From: Amycolatopsis azurea DSM 43854
GTDB lineage: Bacteria; Actinomycetota; Actinomycetes; Mycobacteriales; Pseudonocardiaceae
DNA length: 64,000 bases
Direction of reading: 5' to 3'
NCBI RefSeq assembly: GCF_001995215.1
Contig: NZ_MUXN01000002.1
Span: 1 to 64,000, forward strand
Each line of letters starts with the position of its first letter. The first letter of the stretch is position 1. The position numbers were made by a program, and so were the translations under genes. This document shows positions 1 through 43,400 of this stretch, one piece after another. The notes under the pieces are model-generated. The model was not told where the DNA came from. It saw only the letters and a program-made list of their open reading frames with translations, and did no database searches.

Positions 1-317
1 ACGGGCCCCTCGACATACCCACGCCCACGTGAACCAAGTCCCGGACATCGAATTCCGCGACCGACCCGCCAACCACTCTTCATGATCGACGGCCTGAGCG
101 TCAGTGGGTAGACAGCGGTAGTAGCCGGGCTTCGGTACAGCCCCGCTCACCACTCACGAACCCCGCCCGGACCGAACGCCCACCCGGTCCACGGGTGGGC
201 CCTCGGTTACCGGGGAATGGGGCCGGGGTGGCGAACAGTGCCGGGGACGAGCGGCGCCCGCGCCCAGGATGAGGCCATGCCCGAGCTGCGTCCGTCTCGT
301 CCGGTCCGGAGAATCTG
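1..317. other. Non-coding region upstream of the first PKS gene
   Basis: No convincing gene is seen here. The region is less biased in composition than the PKS genes. It holds a hairpin at 178-200 and a 13-codon open frame at 277-318 that runs into the first PKS start. It is the natural place for the promoter of the long PKS operon, but I could not pick out reliable -35 and -10 boxes. Whatever lies upstream, possibly a loading PKS, is outside the window. Confidence 0.5.
178..200. terminator. GC-rich hairpin upstream of the PKS operon
   Basis: Perfect 9-bp inverted repeat: left arm GCCCACCCG at 178-186, loop GTCCA at 187-191, right arm at 192-200. No T run follows. It could end an upstream transcript or be a leader structure in the operon mRNA. 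The pairing is directly visible; the role is inference. Confidence 0.35.
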
Positions 318-318
318 A
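277..318 (+). other. Possible 13-codon leader ORF coupled to the first PKS
   Basis: An ATG at 277 is preceded by an AGGATGAGG-like ribosome site at about 267-274. It opens a frame for 13 residues ([13 protein letters not shown]) that stops with TGA at 316-318, sharing its last base with the PKS ATG at 318 (TGATG). The peptide is basic and resembles no known family. It may be chance, or a small leader that feeds ribosomes into the PKS gene. The PKS also has its own GGAG at 308-311. Confidence 0.25.
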
Positions 319-3300
319 TGGCGACACCCGAAGAGCTGGTGACCGCGCTGCGGGAATCGGTCAAGGAGAACAGCAGGCTGGCCGCGCGCAACCGCGAGCT
401 CGCCGAAGCGGCGAAAGAGCCGGTCGCGATCATCGGCATGGGATGCCGCTATCCGGGCGGGGCCGACTCGCCCGAGGCGTTGTGGGATCTGGTGGCCGCC
501 GGCCGCGACGCGGTCTCGGAGTTCCCCGAAGACCGCGGCTGGAACCTCGCCGAGCTGTTCCATCCCGACCCCGACCACCCCGGTACGTCCTACGCGCGTG
601 AAGGGGGATTCCTCCACGAGGCCGCCGAATTCGACCCCGAGTTCTTCGGCATCTCTCCGCGTGAGGCGCTCGCGATGGACCCGCAGCAGCGGCTCCTGCT
701 GCAGATCAGCTGGGAAGCGATCGAGCGCGCCGGACTCGACGCCTCGGCGTTGAAGGGCAGCGCGACCGGCGTGTTCGCCGGGATCATGTACCACGACTAC
801 GGATCCGGCGTCACTGAGCTGCCCGAGGGCGTCGAGGGCTTCCTCGGCACCGGGACGGCGGGAAGTGTGCTGTCCGGCCGGGTCGCGTACACCTTCGGCT
901 TCGAGGGACCGGCCGTGTCGGTCGACACCGCCTGTTCGTCGTCGCTGGTGGCCGTGCACCTGGCCGCGCAGGCGCTGCGGTCGGGAGAGTGCTCGCTCGC
1001 CCTCGCCGGCGGCGCGACCGTGATGGCCGTCCCGGACACCTTCGTCGAGTTCTCCCGCCAGCGCGGGCTCGCCCCGGACGGGCGCTGCAAGTCGTTCGGC
1101 GCGGGCGCCGACGGCACCGGCTGGGGCGAGGGCGCCGGAGTCCTGCTGCTGGAAAAGCTATCCGACGCCGTCCACAATGGACATCGCGTCCTCGCCGTCG
1201 TCCAGGGCTCCGCGGTCAACTCCGACGGCGCGTCGAACGGGCTCACCGCGCCGAACGGGCCGTCGCAGCAGCGCGTGATCCGCACCGCGCTCAAGAGCGC
1301 GGGCCTGTCCACTTCGGACATCGACGTCGTCGAGGCGCACGGCACGGGCACGAAACTCGGTGACCCGATCGAGGCCGACACCCTGCTGGCCACCTACGGT
1401 CGCGAACGGGAAAACCCGCTGTGGCTCGGCTCGATCAAGTCGAACATCGGGCATACGCAGGCCGCGGCCGGGGTCGCCGGGATCATCAAGATGGTCGAGG
1501 CGTTGCGCCGCGGCGAGCTGCCGCGCACGCTGCACGCCGACGAGCCGTCCCCGCACGTCGCCTGGGATTCCGGCGCGGTCGAACTCCTCACCGAGCACCG
1601 GCCCTGGCCCGAGACCGGCCGCCCGCGCGCGGCCGCGGTGTCGTCGTTCGGGATCAGCGGCACCAACTCGCATGTCATCCTCCGCCAAGCTCCAGAGCAG
1701 CCCACCGAGACCGGGAGCGGCTCCCGAACCCGGGTCCCGTGGGTGCTGTCCGCGAAGACCGAGGCCGCCTTGCCCGAACTGGCCGACCGGCTCCTTCAGG
1801 TCGACGGCGACCCGGCCTGGTCGCTTGCCACCGGCCGGGCGCCGCTGCCGTATCGCGCGGTCGTCACCGGCGCCGACCGAGAGGAACTCCTCGCCGGACT
1901 CGGTGCCCTGGCCCGCGGCGAGGCCGCGCCCGGCGTGGTCACCGGCCGCGCGGGCAGTGGCAAACTCGCCTTCCTCTGCACCGGGCAAGGGGCGCAGCGG
2001 CTCTCGATGGGCGCCGCGCTCGCCGCGGCGTTCCCCGTCTTCGGCGAGACCTTCGACCGCGTCGCCGAACGGTTCGACGCGCACACGGGCTTCAAACTCG
2101 CCGAAGTCCTTGCTTGTGAGGACCAGAAGAGGATCGACCGGACCGACGTCGCGCAGCCCGCGTTGTTCGCCTTCGAGGTCGCGATGGCCGAGCTGGTGCG
2201 GTCCTGGGGCGTCGAGCCGGACTTCCTGCTCGGGCACTCCATCGGCGAGCTCGCCGCGGCGTACGTGGCCGGGGTGTGGTCGCTCGACGACGCCGCCCGC
2301 CTGGTCGCCGCGCGCGGCCGGTTGATGCAGACGCAGCCGACGGGCGGCGTGATGGTCGCCTTGCAGGCCACCGAAGCGGAGCTGGACCTGCCCGACGGCG
2401 TCAGCATCGCCGCGATCAACGGTCCCTCGTCCGTCGTGCTTTCCGGCGAGGAAGCCGCCGTCACCGCTGTCGTCGACGCGTTCCCGGGCCGTCGCACCAA
2501 GCGGCTTTCGGTCAGCCACGCCTTCCACTCCGCGATGATGGACGGGATGCTCGACGACTTCCGCGAGGTCGCCGCGAGCGTGACGTATGCCGAGCCGCGT
2601 ATCCCGATCGTTTCGGGTCTCACCGGCGACATCGCCGAGATCGGCTACCCCGAGTACTGGGTGCGGCAGGTGCGCGAGCCCGTCCGGTTCGCCGACGGCG
2701 TCAAGACCCTGCACGCGCGCGGAGTCCGGCGCTTCGTCGAGGTCGGGCCCGACGCTTCCCTGACCGCGCTCGGAGCGGACTCGGCCAGCGACGGCACGTT
2801 CGTCGCCACGCAACGGAAAGACCGCGACGAGGCGGCCGCCGCCGACCTGGCCCGGGCGAGGCTGTTCACCGCCGGGGTCCGGCTCGACTGGGCCCGGATC
2901 TTCGACGGCACCGACACCACCCGTGTCGACTTGCCGACGTATCCCTTCCGGCGGGACCGCTTCTGGCTCGCCGCCGCCGATCGGAGCACGCCCCCGGCGC
3001 GACGCTACGAAATCGTCTGGCGTCCGATCGAGCCCATGGCGTCACAGGAAACCTGGACCGTCTACGCCCCCGAAAACCACGCCTGGGCCCAAGCCGCCGC
3101 GAAGGCACTCGACGCGCCTTTGGTGACGGAAGTCCCGGAGAACGGGCCGGTCCTCGCCTTCCCCGCGGACGGGGCCGCGCTCGCCGCGCTCCTGCGTGAC
3201 TCCCCGGCGAAGATCTGGTGCGCCACCGGCGATCCCGGCGTCGCCGCCGTCGCGCGGGTCGCGGCGATCGAGCAGCCCCGCCGCTGGGGCGGCTGCGTGA

Positions 3301-4664
3301 CTCTGCCCGAGGATCCTGCCGTGGCCGCCCGCCTCGGCGAGGTGCTCGGCGGTCCGGAGGACGAGGTCGCCATCCGCGAGGACGGCATCTTCGCCCGCCG
3401 GTTCGTCCCCGCCGCGCCCGCGCCGACCACTGCGTGGACCACCTCCGGTACCGCGCTGATCACCGGCGGCACCGGCGCGTTGGGCGCGCTCGTCGCCGAA
3501 CGGCTGATCCGCGCCGGGACCGAACACGTGGTGCTCCTGTCGCGGCGCGGCGAGAACGCGCCCGGAGCGGCGGAACTCCGCGCACGACTGGAGGGCCTCG
3601 GCGCCAGCGTCAGCATCCACGCCTGCGACGCCGCCGACCGAGACGCACTGTCCACAGTGGTCAGCGGTCTGGAAGACCTGCGTGTGGTCGTGCACACCGC
3701 CGGCGTCCTCGACGACGCGCTGCTCGACGACGTCACCCCGGAGCGGTTCGAAGCCGTCGCCCGCCCGAAGGTGACCTCCGCGCGGCATCTGCGCGAACTC
3801 ACGAAGGACCTCGACGCGCTGGTGCTGTTCTCCTCCGTCGCCGGGGTGCTCGGCAACGGCGGGCAGGCCGCCTACGCCGCCGCGAACGCGGAACTCGACG
3901 CGCTCGCGACCCAGTGGCGGGCCGAAGGAGTGAAGGCGGTGTCGATCGCCTGGGGCCCGTGGGCCGAGGGCGGGATGGCCGAAGCCGTCGACGACGCCGT
4001 CCGCCGCAAGGGTTTGCGCCCGATGACCCCCGAAGCCGCGGCGGAGGAGTTCGTCCGGGCGATCGCCGCGGACGACACCTGCGTCACCGTCGCCGACTTC
4101 GACTGGCCGTCGTTCTTCGAGGACTTCCGCGCCGCGCCGATGCTCGCCGAGCTGCCGCGGCCGGAAACCGCGGCGGCCGAAGCCCCCGTGGCGGATCTGC
4201 GGTCGCGGCTGGCCGGGCTGATCGAGCCCGAGCAGCGGCGGCTGCTGTTGAAGGTCGCCCGCGAGACCGTGGCCCGCGTGCTCGGCCATCCGGACACGTC
4301 GGCGATCGGACCGGACCGCGCGTTCACCGAACTCGGCTTCGACTCGCTGACCGCGGTCGAACTGCGCAACCGCCTCGACGCCGCCACCGGCCTCGCCGTG
4401 CCCGCGACGCTCGTGTTCGACCATCCGACACCGCAGGCCCTCGCCGACTACCTCTGGCAGGAACTCGCGGGCACCGAGCAAGACCTGGAAGACCTGCTCG
4501 ACGGCCTGGAAGCCGCCGTGAGCCGCCTCGACCCGGGCAGCGAAGACCACGCCAAAGCGGGCGCCCGCCTGCGGAAACTCGCCGAGAGCCTGGACGGGCC
4601 CGGCTTCACGCCGTCTTCGGACGACGAACTCTTCGCCTTCATTGACCAGCAACTCGGCGCTTGA
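318..4664 (+). CDS. Type I modular polyketide synthase, module 1 (KS-AT-KR-ACP)
   Basis: 1448 aa. A short N-terminal docking helix (about residues 4-33) is followed by KS (about 34-460; active Cys206 in DTACSSSL, then EAHGTGT and GHTQ), AT (GHSIGE with Ser641; HAFH, predicting malonyl-CoA), a KR structural half, a catalytic KR (TGGTGALG near 1051; LDD motif, B-type; Ser/Tyr/Asn present) and ACP (GFDSL, Ser1343). There is no DH or ER, so it should leave a beta-hydroxyl. The C-terminal tail (about 1370-1448) looks like a docking domain for the next PKS. The start is supported by GGAG at 308-311. The N-terminal docking helix implies an upstream PKS partner, because no loading domain is present. 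First gene of the operon; 24 bp separate it from the next PKS. Confidence 0.93.
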   Translation: MATPEELVTALRESVKENSRLAARNRELAEAAKEPVAIIGMGCRYPGGADSPEALWDLVAAGRDAVSEFPEDRGWNLAELFHPDPDHPGTSYAREGGFLHEAAEFDPEFFGISPREALAMDPQQRLLLQISWEAIERAGLDASALKGSATGVFAGIMYHDYGSGVTELPEGVEGFLGTGTAGSVLSGRVAYTFGFEGPAVSVDTACSSSLVAVHLAAQALRSGECSLALAGGATVMAVPDTFVEFSRQRGLAPDGRCKSFGAGADGTGWGEGAGVLLLEKLSDAVHNGHRVLAVVQGSAVNSDGASNGLTAPNGPSQQRVIRTALKSAGLSTSDIDVVEAHGTGTKLGDPIEADTLLATYGRERENPLWLGSIKSNIGHTQAAAGVAGIIKMVEALRRGELPRTLHADEPSPHVAWDSGAVELLTEHRPWPETGRPRAAAVSSFGISGTNSHVILRQAPEQPTETGSGSRTRVPWVLSAKTEAALPELADRLLQVDGDPAWSLATGRAPLPYRAVVTGADREELLAGLGALARGEAAPGVVTGRAGSGKLAFLCTGQGAQRLSMGAALAAAFPVFGETFDRVAERFDAHTGFKLAEVLACEDQKRIDRTDVAQPALFAFEVAMAELVRSWGVEPDFLLGHSIGELAAAYVAGVWSLDDAARLVAARGRLMQTQPTGGVMVALQATEAELDLPDGVSIAAINGPSSVVLSGEEAAVTAVVDAFPGRRTKRLSVSHAFHSAMMDGMLDDFREVAASVTYAEPRIPIVSGLTGDIAEIGYPEYWVRQVREPVRFADGVKTLHARGVRRFVEVGPDASLTALGADSASDGTFVATQRKDRDEAAAADLARARLFTAGVRLDWARIFDGTDTTRVDLPTYPFRRDRFWLAAADRSTPPARRYEIVWRPIEPMASQETWTVYAPENHAWAQAAAKALDAPLVTEVPENGPVLAFPADGAALAALLRDSPAKIWCATGDPGVAAVARVAAIEQPRRWGGCVTLPEDPAVAARLGEVLGGPEDEVAIREDGIFARRFVPAAPAPTTAWTTSGTALITGGTGALGALVAERLIRAGTEHVVLLSRRGENAPGAAELRARLEGLGASVSIHACDAADRDALSTVVSGLEDLRVVVHTAGVLDDALLDDVTPERFEAVARPKVTSARHLRELTKDLDALVLFSSVAGVLGNGGQAAYAAANAELDALATQWRAEGVKAVSIAWGPWAEGGMAEAVDDAVRRKGLRPMTPEAAAEEFVRAIAADDTCVTVADFDWPSFFEDFRAAPMLAELPRPETAAAEAPVADLRSRLAGLIEPEQRRLLLKVARETVARVLGHPDTSAIGPDRAFTELGFDSLTAVELRNRLDAATGLAVPATLVFDHPTPQALADYLWQELAGTEQDLEDLLDGLEAAVSRLDPGSEDHAKAGARLRKLAESLDGPGFTPSSDDELFAFIDQQLGA

Positions 4665-4688
4665 GCCGGGTGCACGCGACCTCGACCG

Positions 4689-26405
<21,717 letters not shown>

Positions 26406-26439
26406 CCCCCGGCCCGCCGCCGCGAGGAGGACCACCGTC

Positions 26440-37428
<10,989 letters not shown>

Positions 37429-37459
37429 GAACCGCCCTCATCCATTCAGGAGCCGTGAC

Positions 37460-40400
37460 ATGCCTTCGGAAGAGCAGTACGTCGACTACCTCAAGCGGAT
37501 GGCGGCCGACCTGCGGGAAAGCCGCCGCGAGCTGGCGGACGCGCGGGAGAAGGAGACCGAGCCCATCGCGATCGTCGCGATGAGCTGCCGGTTCCCCGGC
37601 GGCGTCCGCACCCCGGAACAGCTGTGGGAACTCATCGACGGCGGCGGTGACGCGATCTCGCCGTTCCCCGCCGACCGCGGCTGGGACACCGACGCGATCC
37701 ACGACCTCGACCCGTCCGTCCCCGGCACCAGCTACGTCCGCGAGGGCGGGTTCCTGCACGACGCCGCGGAGTTCGACAACGAACTGTTCGGCATCTCGCC
37801 GCGTGAGGCCGAGGCGACCGACCCGCAGCAGCGGCTGCTGCTGGAGACGGCGTGGGAGGCTGTCGAGCGGGCCGGGATCGACCCGCTTTCGCTCAAGGGC
37901 AGCGCCACCGGCGTGTTCGCGGGCGTCGGGTTCACCGACTACGCGTCGCGGCTGACCGCGCTGCCCGAGGAACACGAGGGCTACCTCGGCATCGGCACCT
38001 CCGGCAGCGTGGTGTCCGGCCGCGTCTCCTACGCGCTCGGCCTCGAAGGGCCGTCGGTGTCGATCGACACGGCCTGCTCGTCGTCGCTGGTCGCGGTCCA
38101 CCTCGCCGCCCGTGCGCTGCGGTCGGGGGAGTGCACCCTGGCCCTGGCCGGCGGTGTCACGGTGATGGCGACGCCGGGCGCGTTCGTCGAGTTCTCGCGG
38201 CAGCGGGGGCTCGCACCGGACGGGCGCTGCAAGCCGTTCGCGGCCGCCGCCGACGGCACGAACTGGGCCGAAGGCGCCGGAATGCTGGTGCTGGAACGCC
38301 TTTCCGACGCGCGCCGCAACGGCCACCCGGTCCTCGCGCTGGTCCGCGGCAGTGCGGTCAACTCCGACGGCGCCTCCAGCGGCCTGACCGCCCCGAACGG
38401 CCCGTCCCAGCAGCGCGTGATCCGCGCCGCGCTGGCGAACGCCGGAGTCGAAGCGTCCACTGTGGACGTCGTCGAGGCGCACGGCACCGGAACCGCGCTG
38501 GGCGACCCGATCGAGGCGCAAGCACTGCTGGCCACCTACGGCCGCGACCGGGAAACGCCGCTGTGGCTGGGTTCGGTGAAGTCCAACATCGGCCACACCC
38601 AGGCCGCCGCCGGACTCGCCGGCATCGTCAAGCTGGTCGAGGCGATGCGGCACGCCACCCTGCCCGCGACGTTGCACGTCGACGCGCCGTCCCCGCACGT
38701 CGACTGGTCGGCCGGGTCGGTGGAGTTGCTCGACAAGGCCCGTCCGTGGGCCGCGACGGACCGGCCGCGCCGCGCGGGCGTGTCGTCGTTCGGGATCAGC
38801 GGCACCAACGCGCACGTCATCCTGGAGCAGCCCACCGAGGAAGGTGCCGAAGACCGCGAGATCGTGGCGCCGCCCGTGGTTCCGTACGTGCTGTCCGGTG
38901 CCTCGCCCGCCGCCGTCCGCGCACAGGCCGCCGCCCTTCTGTCCACTGTGGACGAATCCAGCGCCGAGCCGGTCGACGTCGCGCTCTCCCTCGCCACCAC
39001 GCGCGCTGGGATGGAACACCGCGCCGTCGTCACCGGCGCGGACCGCGCCGAACTGGCCGCCGGTCTCCGTGCCCTCGCGGGTGGCGAAGCGGGAACGGTC
39101 ACCGGCAGCGACACCGCCGGACGCCTGGCCGTGCTGTTCACCGGCCAGGGTTCGCAGCGGCTCGGCATGGGCCGCCGTCTCCACGAATGCTTCCCGGTGT
39201 TCGCCGAAGCTTTCGACGCGGCCTGCGCGCACCTGCCCGGCGTGCGGGACGTCGTGTTCGGCGCCGACGCCGCCCGGCTCGACCGCACCGAATTCGCCCA
39301 GCCCGCGCTGTTCGCCTTCGAAGTCGCGCTGTTCCGGCTCGTCACGTCCTGGGGTGTCAGCCCGGACTTCCTCGCCGGGCACTCGGTCGGCGAGATCGCG
39401 GCCGCCCACGTCGCCGGAGTGCTTTCCCATGAAGACGCGGCAAAGCTCGTCCTGGCCCGAGGCAGGCTGATGCAGGCGCTGCCCGAGGGCGGCGCGATGA
39501 TCGCCCTGGAAGCGACCGAAGACGAGGTCCGCCCGTATCTGTCCGCCGACGTCGCGCTCGCGGCGGTCAACGGGCCGCGCGCGGTCGTCCTGTCCGGCGC
39601 CGAGGCGGCGACGACCGCTGTCACCGAACGCTTCCCCGGCCGTCGCTCGACCCGCCTCTCGGTGTCTCACGCCTTCCACTCGGCGCTCATGGAGCCGATG
39701 CTCGCCGAGTTCGCCGCCGTCGCGCGGACCCTGACCTACCGCGAGCCCACGATCCCGGTCGTCTCGACGCTGACCGGCGAGCTCGCGGACCGGCTCACCG
39801 ATCCGGAGTACTGGGCCGAGCACGTCCGCGGCACCGTCCGGTTCGCCGACGCGGTGGAAACCCTGCACGGCCAAGGCGTCACGACGTTCCTCGAGCTCGG
39901 TCCGGACGCGGCGCTCACCCCGATGGGCCGTTCTGTCCGCCCTGACGGCGTCGTTTTCGCCGCCACCCAGCGCAAGGATCGCGACCAGGCCGCCACCCTC
40001 GTCACCGCGCTGGGCCTGATCCACGCCCACGGCGCCCGCGTCGACTGGTCCGCCTACCTCGGCGGAAGCGGGGCGCGCGTGGTCACGCTGCCGACGTACC
40101 CCTTCCAGCGCAAGCGTTTCTGGCTGGAGGACCCGGGCGCGGACGTCGCCGCCGCCGAGGACGGCCGGTTCTGGTCGGTCGTCGAGGCAGGCGACGTCGG
40201 CGAGTTCGCCGCCGAGCTGAAGCTGTCCGACGTCGAAGCGCCGCTCGGCACTGTCCTGCCCGCGCTGTCGCGTTACCGCCGCGCCCGGTCGCTGGCGGCC
40301 GAAGCGACATCGCTGGCCTACCACGTCCGCTGGCAGCCCTTCACCCCCGCGACGACCACGGCCACCGGACGTTGGCTGCTCGTCACGTCCGCGCGGGAGC

Positions 40401-43400
40401 ACCCGTGGATCGAGACCGCCTCCCAGGCCCTTTCCGGCGCCGAAGTGCGACGGCTCGTCGTGGAGCAGCCCGACCGCGTGGACCTGCCGGACGAGTCCTT
40501 CGACGGAATCCTGTCCCTGCTGGCCCTCGACGAGACCGAAACCGACGGCCTGTCCTTCGGCGCCGAAGCCACGATGTCGCTGGTCCGCGAGCTGGCCACG
40601 CGCGACCCGCAAGGTCCACTGTGGACGCTCACTCGCGGCGCGGTGTCGACCGGCGCCCACGACGCGCCGGACTCGCCCGCACAGGCCCAGCTGTGGGGTT
40701 TCGGCCGCGCGGCCGCCTTGGAGAACCCGCAGGCGTGGGGCGGTCTCGTCGACGTCCCGGCCGAGCCGGGAGAGCGGACCCTCGCTCTGCTGCGCGGCGT
40801 CCTCACCGGACCTCGCGGTGAGGACCAGGTCGCCGTCCGGGCCACCGGCGCCTTCGGCAGGCGGCTCGCGCACGCCGAACCCGTCGAGGCCAAGCGATCC
40901 TGGCAGCCGCGCGGCACCGTGCTCGTCACCGGCGGTACCGGCGGACTCGGCGGGATCGTCGCCCGCTGGCTGGTCGACCACGGCGCCGAACACGTCGTTC
41001 TCGTGTCACGTCAAGGACAAGACGCTCCCGGCGCCGCCGAGCTGGCAGGAGATCGCGTCACCATCGCCGCCTGCGACGTCGCCGACAAGGACGCCCTCGC
41101 GGCCGTGATCGAGCCGATCCGCGACGACCTCCGCGCGGTCTTCCACCTCGCCGGCGTCCTCGAACTCGGCCTCATCGAGACCATGGACCGCACGCGCTAC
41201 GCCGACGTCCTTCGCCCGAAGGTCGCCGGGACGCGCAACCTCGAAGAGCTGACCGAGGGACTCGACCTCGACGCCTTCGTCCTGTTCTCGTCGATCGCCG
41301 CCTCCATCGGCAACGCGGTCCAGAGCGCTTACGGGGCCTCGAACGCGTACCTCGAAGCCGTCGCGCAGCGGCGCCGGGCGAACGGCCTGCCCGCGACGTC
41401 GATCGCGTGGGGCCGCTGGGGCCGCGTCGGCATGGGCGTCGGCGCGGACCTCGACGAACTGCTCAGCGGGCTCGGCGTCCCGGCCATGGCGCCGGAGACC
41501 GGTCTGGTCGCGCTCGGCCAGGCGCTGGACCGCGACGAGACCGCGCTGACCGTCGCCGAGCTGACGTGGGAGAAGTTCGCCCCGCCGTTCGCGGCGCTGC
41601 GGCCGAGCCCGTTGCTGGCCGATCTTCCCGAGGTCGTCGCCATCGCCGAGGCCGAAGCCGCCCAGGCCGCCGAGGGCGCGGAAGCCGCCGATGCCTGGCG
41701 CACCCGCCTCGCCGGGCTGCCCGAGGCCGAACGCGAACGCGTCGTCACCGAACTGGTCCTGACCCACACCGCCGCCGTGCTCGGGCACACCGACGGCGTC
41801 CCGGCCGGGCAGCAGTTCACCAAACTGGGCATCGATTCGCTCACCGCCATCGAGTTGCGCGGCCGGATCAACACCGAGACCGGACTCGCGCTCCCGCCGA
41901 CGATGGTGTTCGACCACGCGACCCCGGCCGCGCTCGCCGCGCATCTGCTGGCCGCGCTCACCCCGGCCGCCGAGGAGACGCGGACCGTCGTCGCCGGACC
42001 GGCCGCCGCGGGCCAGGACGTCGCCGTCGTCGGCCTCTCCTGCCGCTTCGCCGGTGGCAGCGACACTCCGGAGAAGTTCTGGCAGAACCTGGTCCAGGGC
42101 AAGGATCTGGTCCGCGAGGTCCCGCCGGACCGGTGGACCGCCGCCGATTACTACGACCCCGACCGCACAGCGCCGGGCAAGGCGTACACGCAGCAGGGCG
42201 CGTTCGTCGACGACATCGCCGGCTGGGACGCGGCGTTCTTCGGCCTGTCACCGCAGGAAGCGCGGCGGCTCGACCCGACCTTCCGGCTGCTCATGGAGCT
42301 GGTGTGGGAGGGCATCGAGGACGCCGGGCTCACCGCCGACGAACTGCGCGGCAGCCGCACCGGCGTGTTCGCCGGGCTGATCGACACCATGCAGTACAGC
42401 ATGCGGCAGCTCGAAGCCGACGGCATGGACGCGGCCGACGACCCCTACTTCGGGCTCGGCAGCTCGCTTTCCGCCGCCGCCGGGCGCATCGCGCATCTGC
42501 TCGACCTGCGCGGCCCCTGCCTCACCGTGGACACCGCGTGCTCGTCGGCGCTCAGCGCGGCGCATCTGGCCGTGCAGAGCCTCCGCCGCGGCGAGTGCGA
42601 CATCGCGATCGTCGGCGCCGCGTCGGCGATGATCAACCCGGACGTCTTCATCCAGTCCTGCAAGATGAGCATGCTCGCCGCCGACGGCCGTACCAAGACC
42701 TTCGACGAGAGCGCCGACGGCTACGTCATCGGTGAGGGCGGCGGCGTCGTCGTGCTCCGCCGGGCGGGCGAGGTCGGCGCGGGCAGGCGGACCCGCGCGG
42801 TCATCCGCGGCACCGCGACCAACCAGGACGGCCGCAGCAACGGGCTCACCGCGCCCAACCGCGCGGCGCAGAACGCAGTCATCCGCGCGGCGCTCGCCGA
42901 CGCCGGGGTCGGTCCCGACGAGATCGGCTACGTCGAGGCGCACGGCTCCGGCACGCAGCTCGGCGACGCGATCGAGTTCACCGCACTCGGCGAGATCTTC
43001 GGCGAGCGAAACGCGCCCGAGCCGCTCTACGTCGGCGCCGTCAAGACCAACGTCGGCCACACACTCGCCGCGGCGGGCATGGCCGGGCTGATCAAAACCG
43101 TGCTGTCGCTGGAGAACGGCACCCTGCCGGGGAACCTGCACATGAGCACGCCGAACTCGGTGGTCACCGTGGACGGCACGGTCCGCCCGGTCCCCGAGGC
43201 GCGGCCCTTCCCGGCCAACGCCGCCGGGGTGCTGCGCGCGGGTGTCAGCTCCTTCGGCTGGTCCGGGTCCAACGTGCACTTCGTTCTCGACCAGGCCGCA
43301 CCCGCCCCGCCCGCCACTCCCGGCGTGGAATGGCAGCTGCTCACGATTTCCGGTCAGAGCGAAGCCGGGTTGCGCGCCAACGCCGAGGCGCTGGCCGAGA

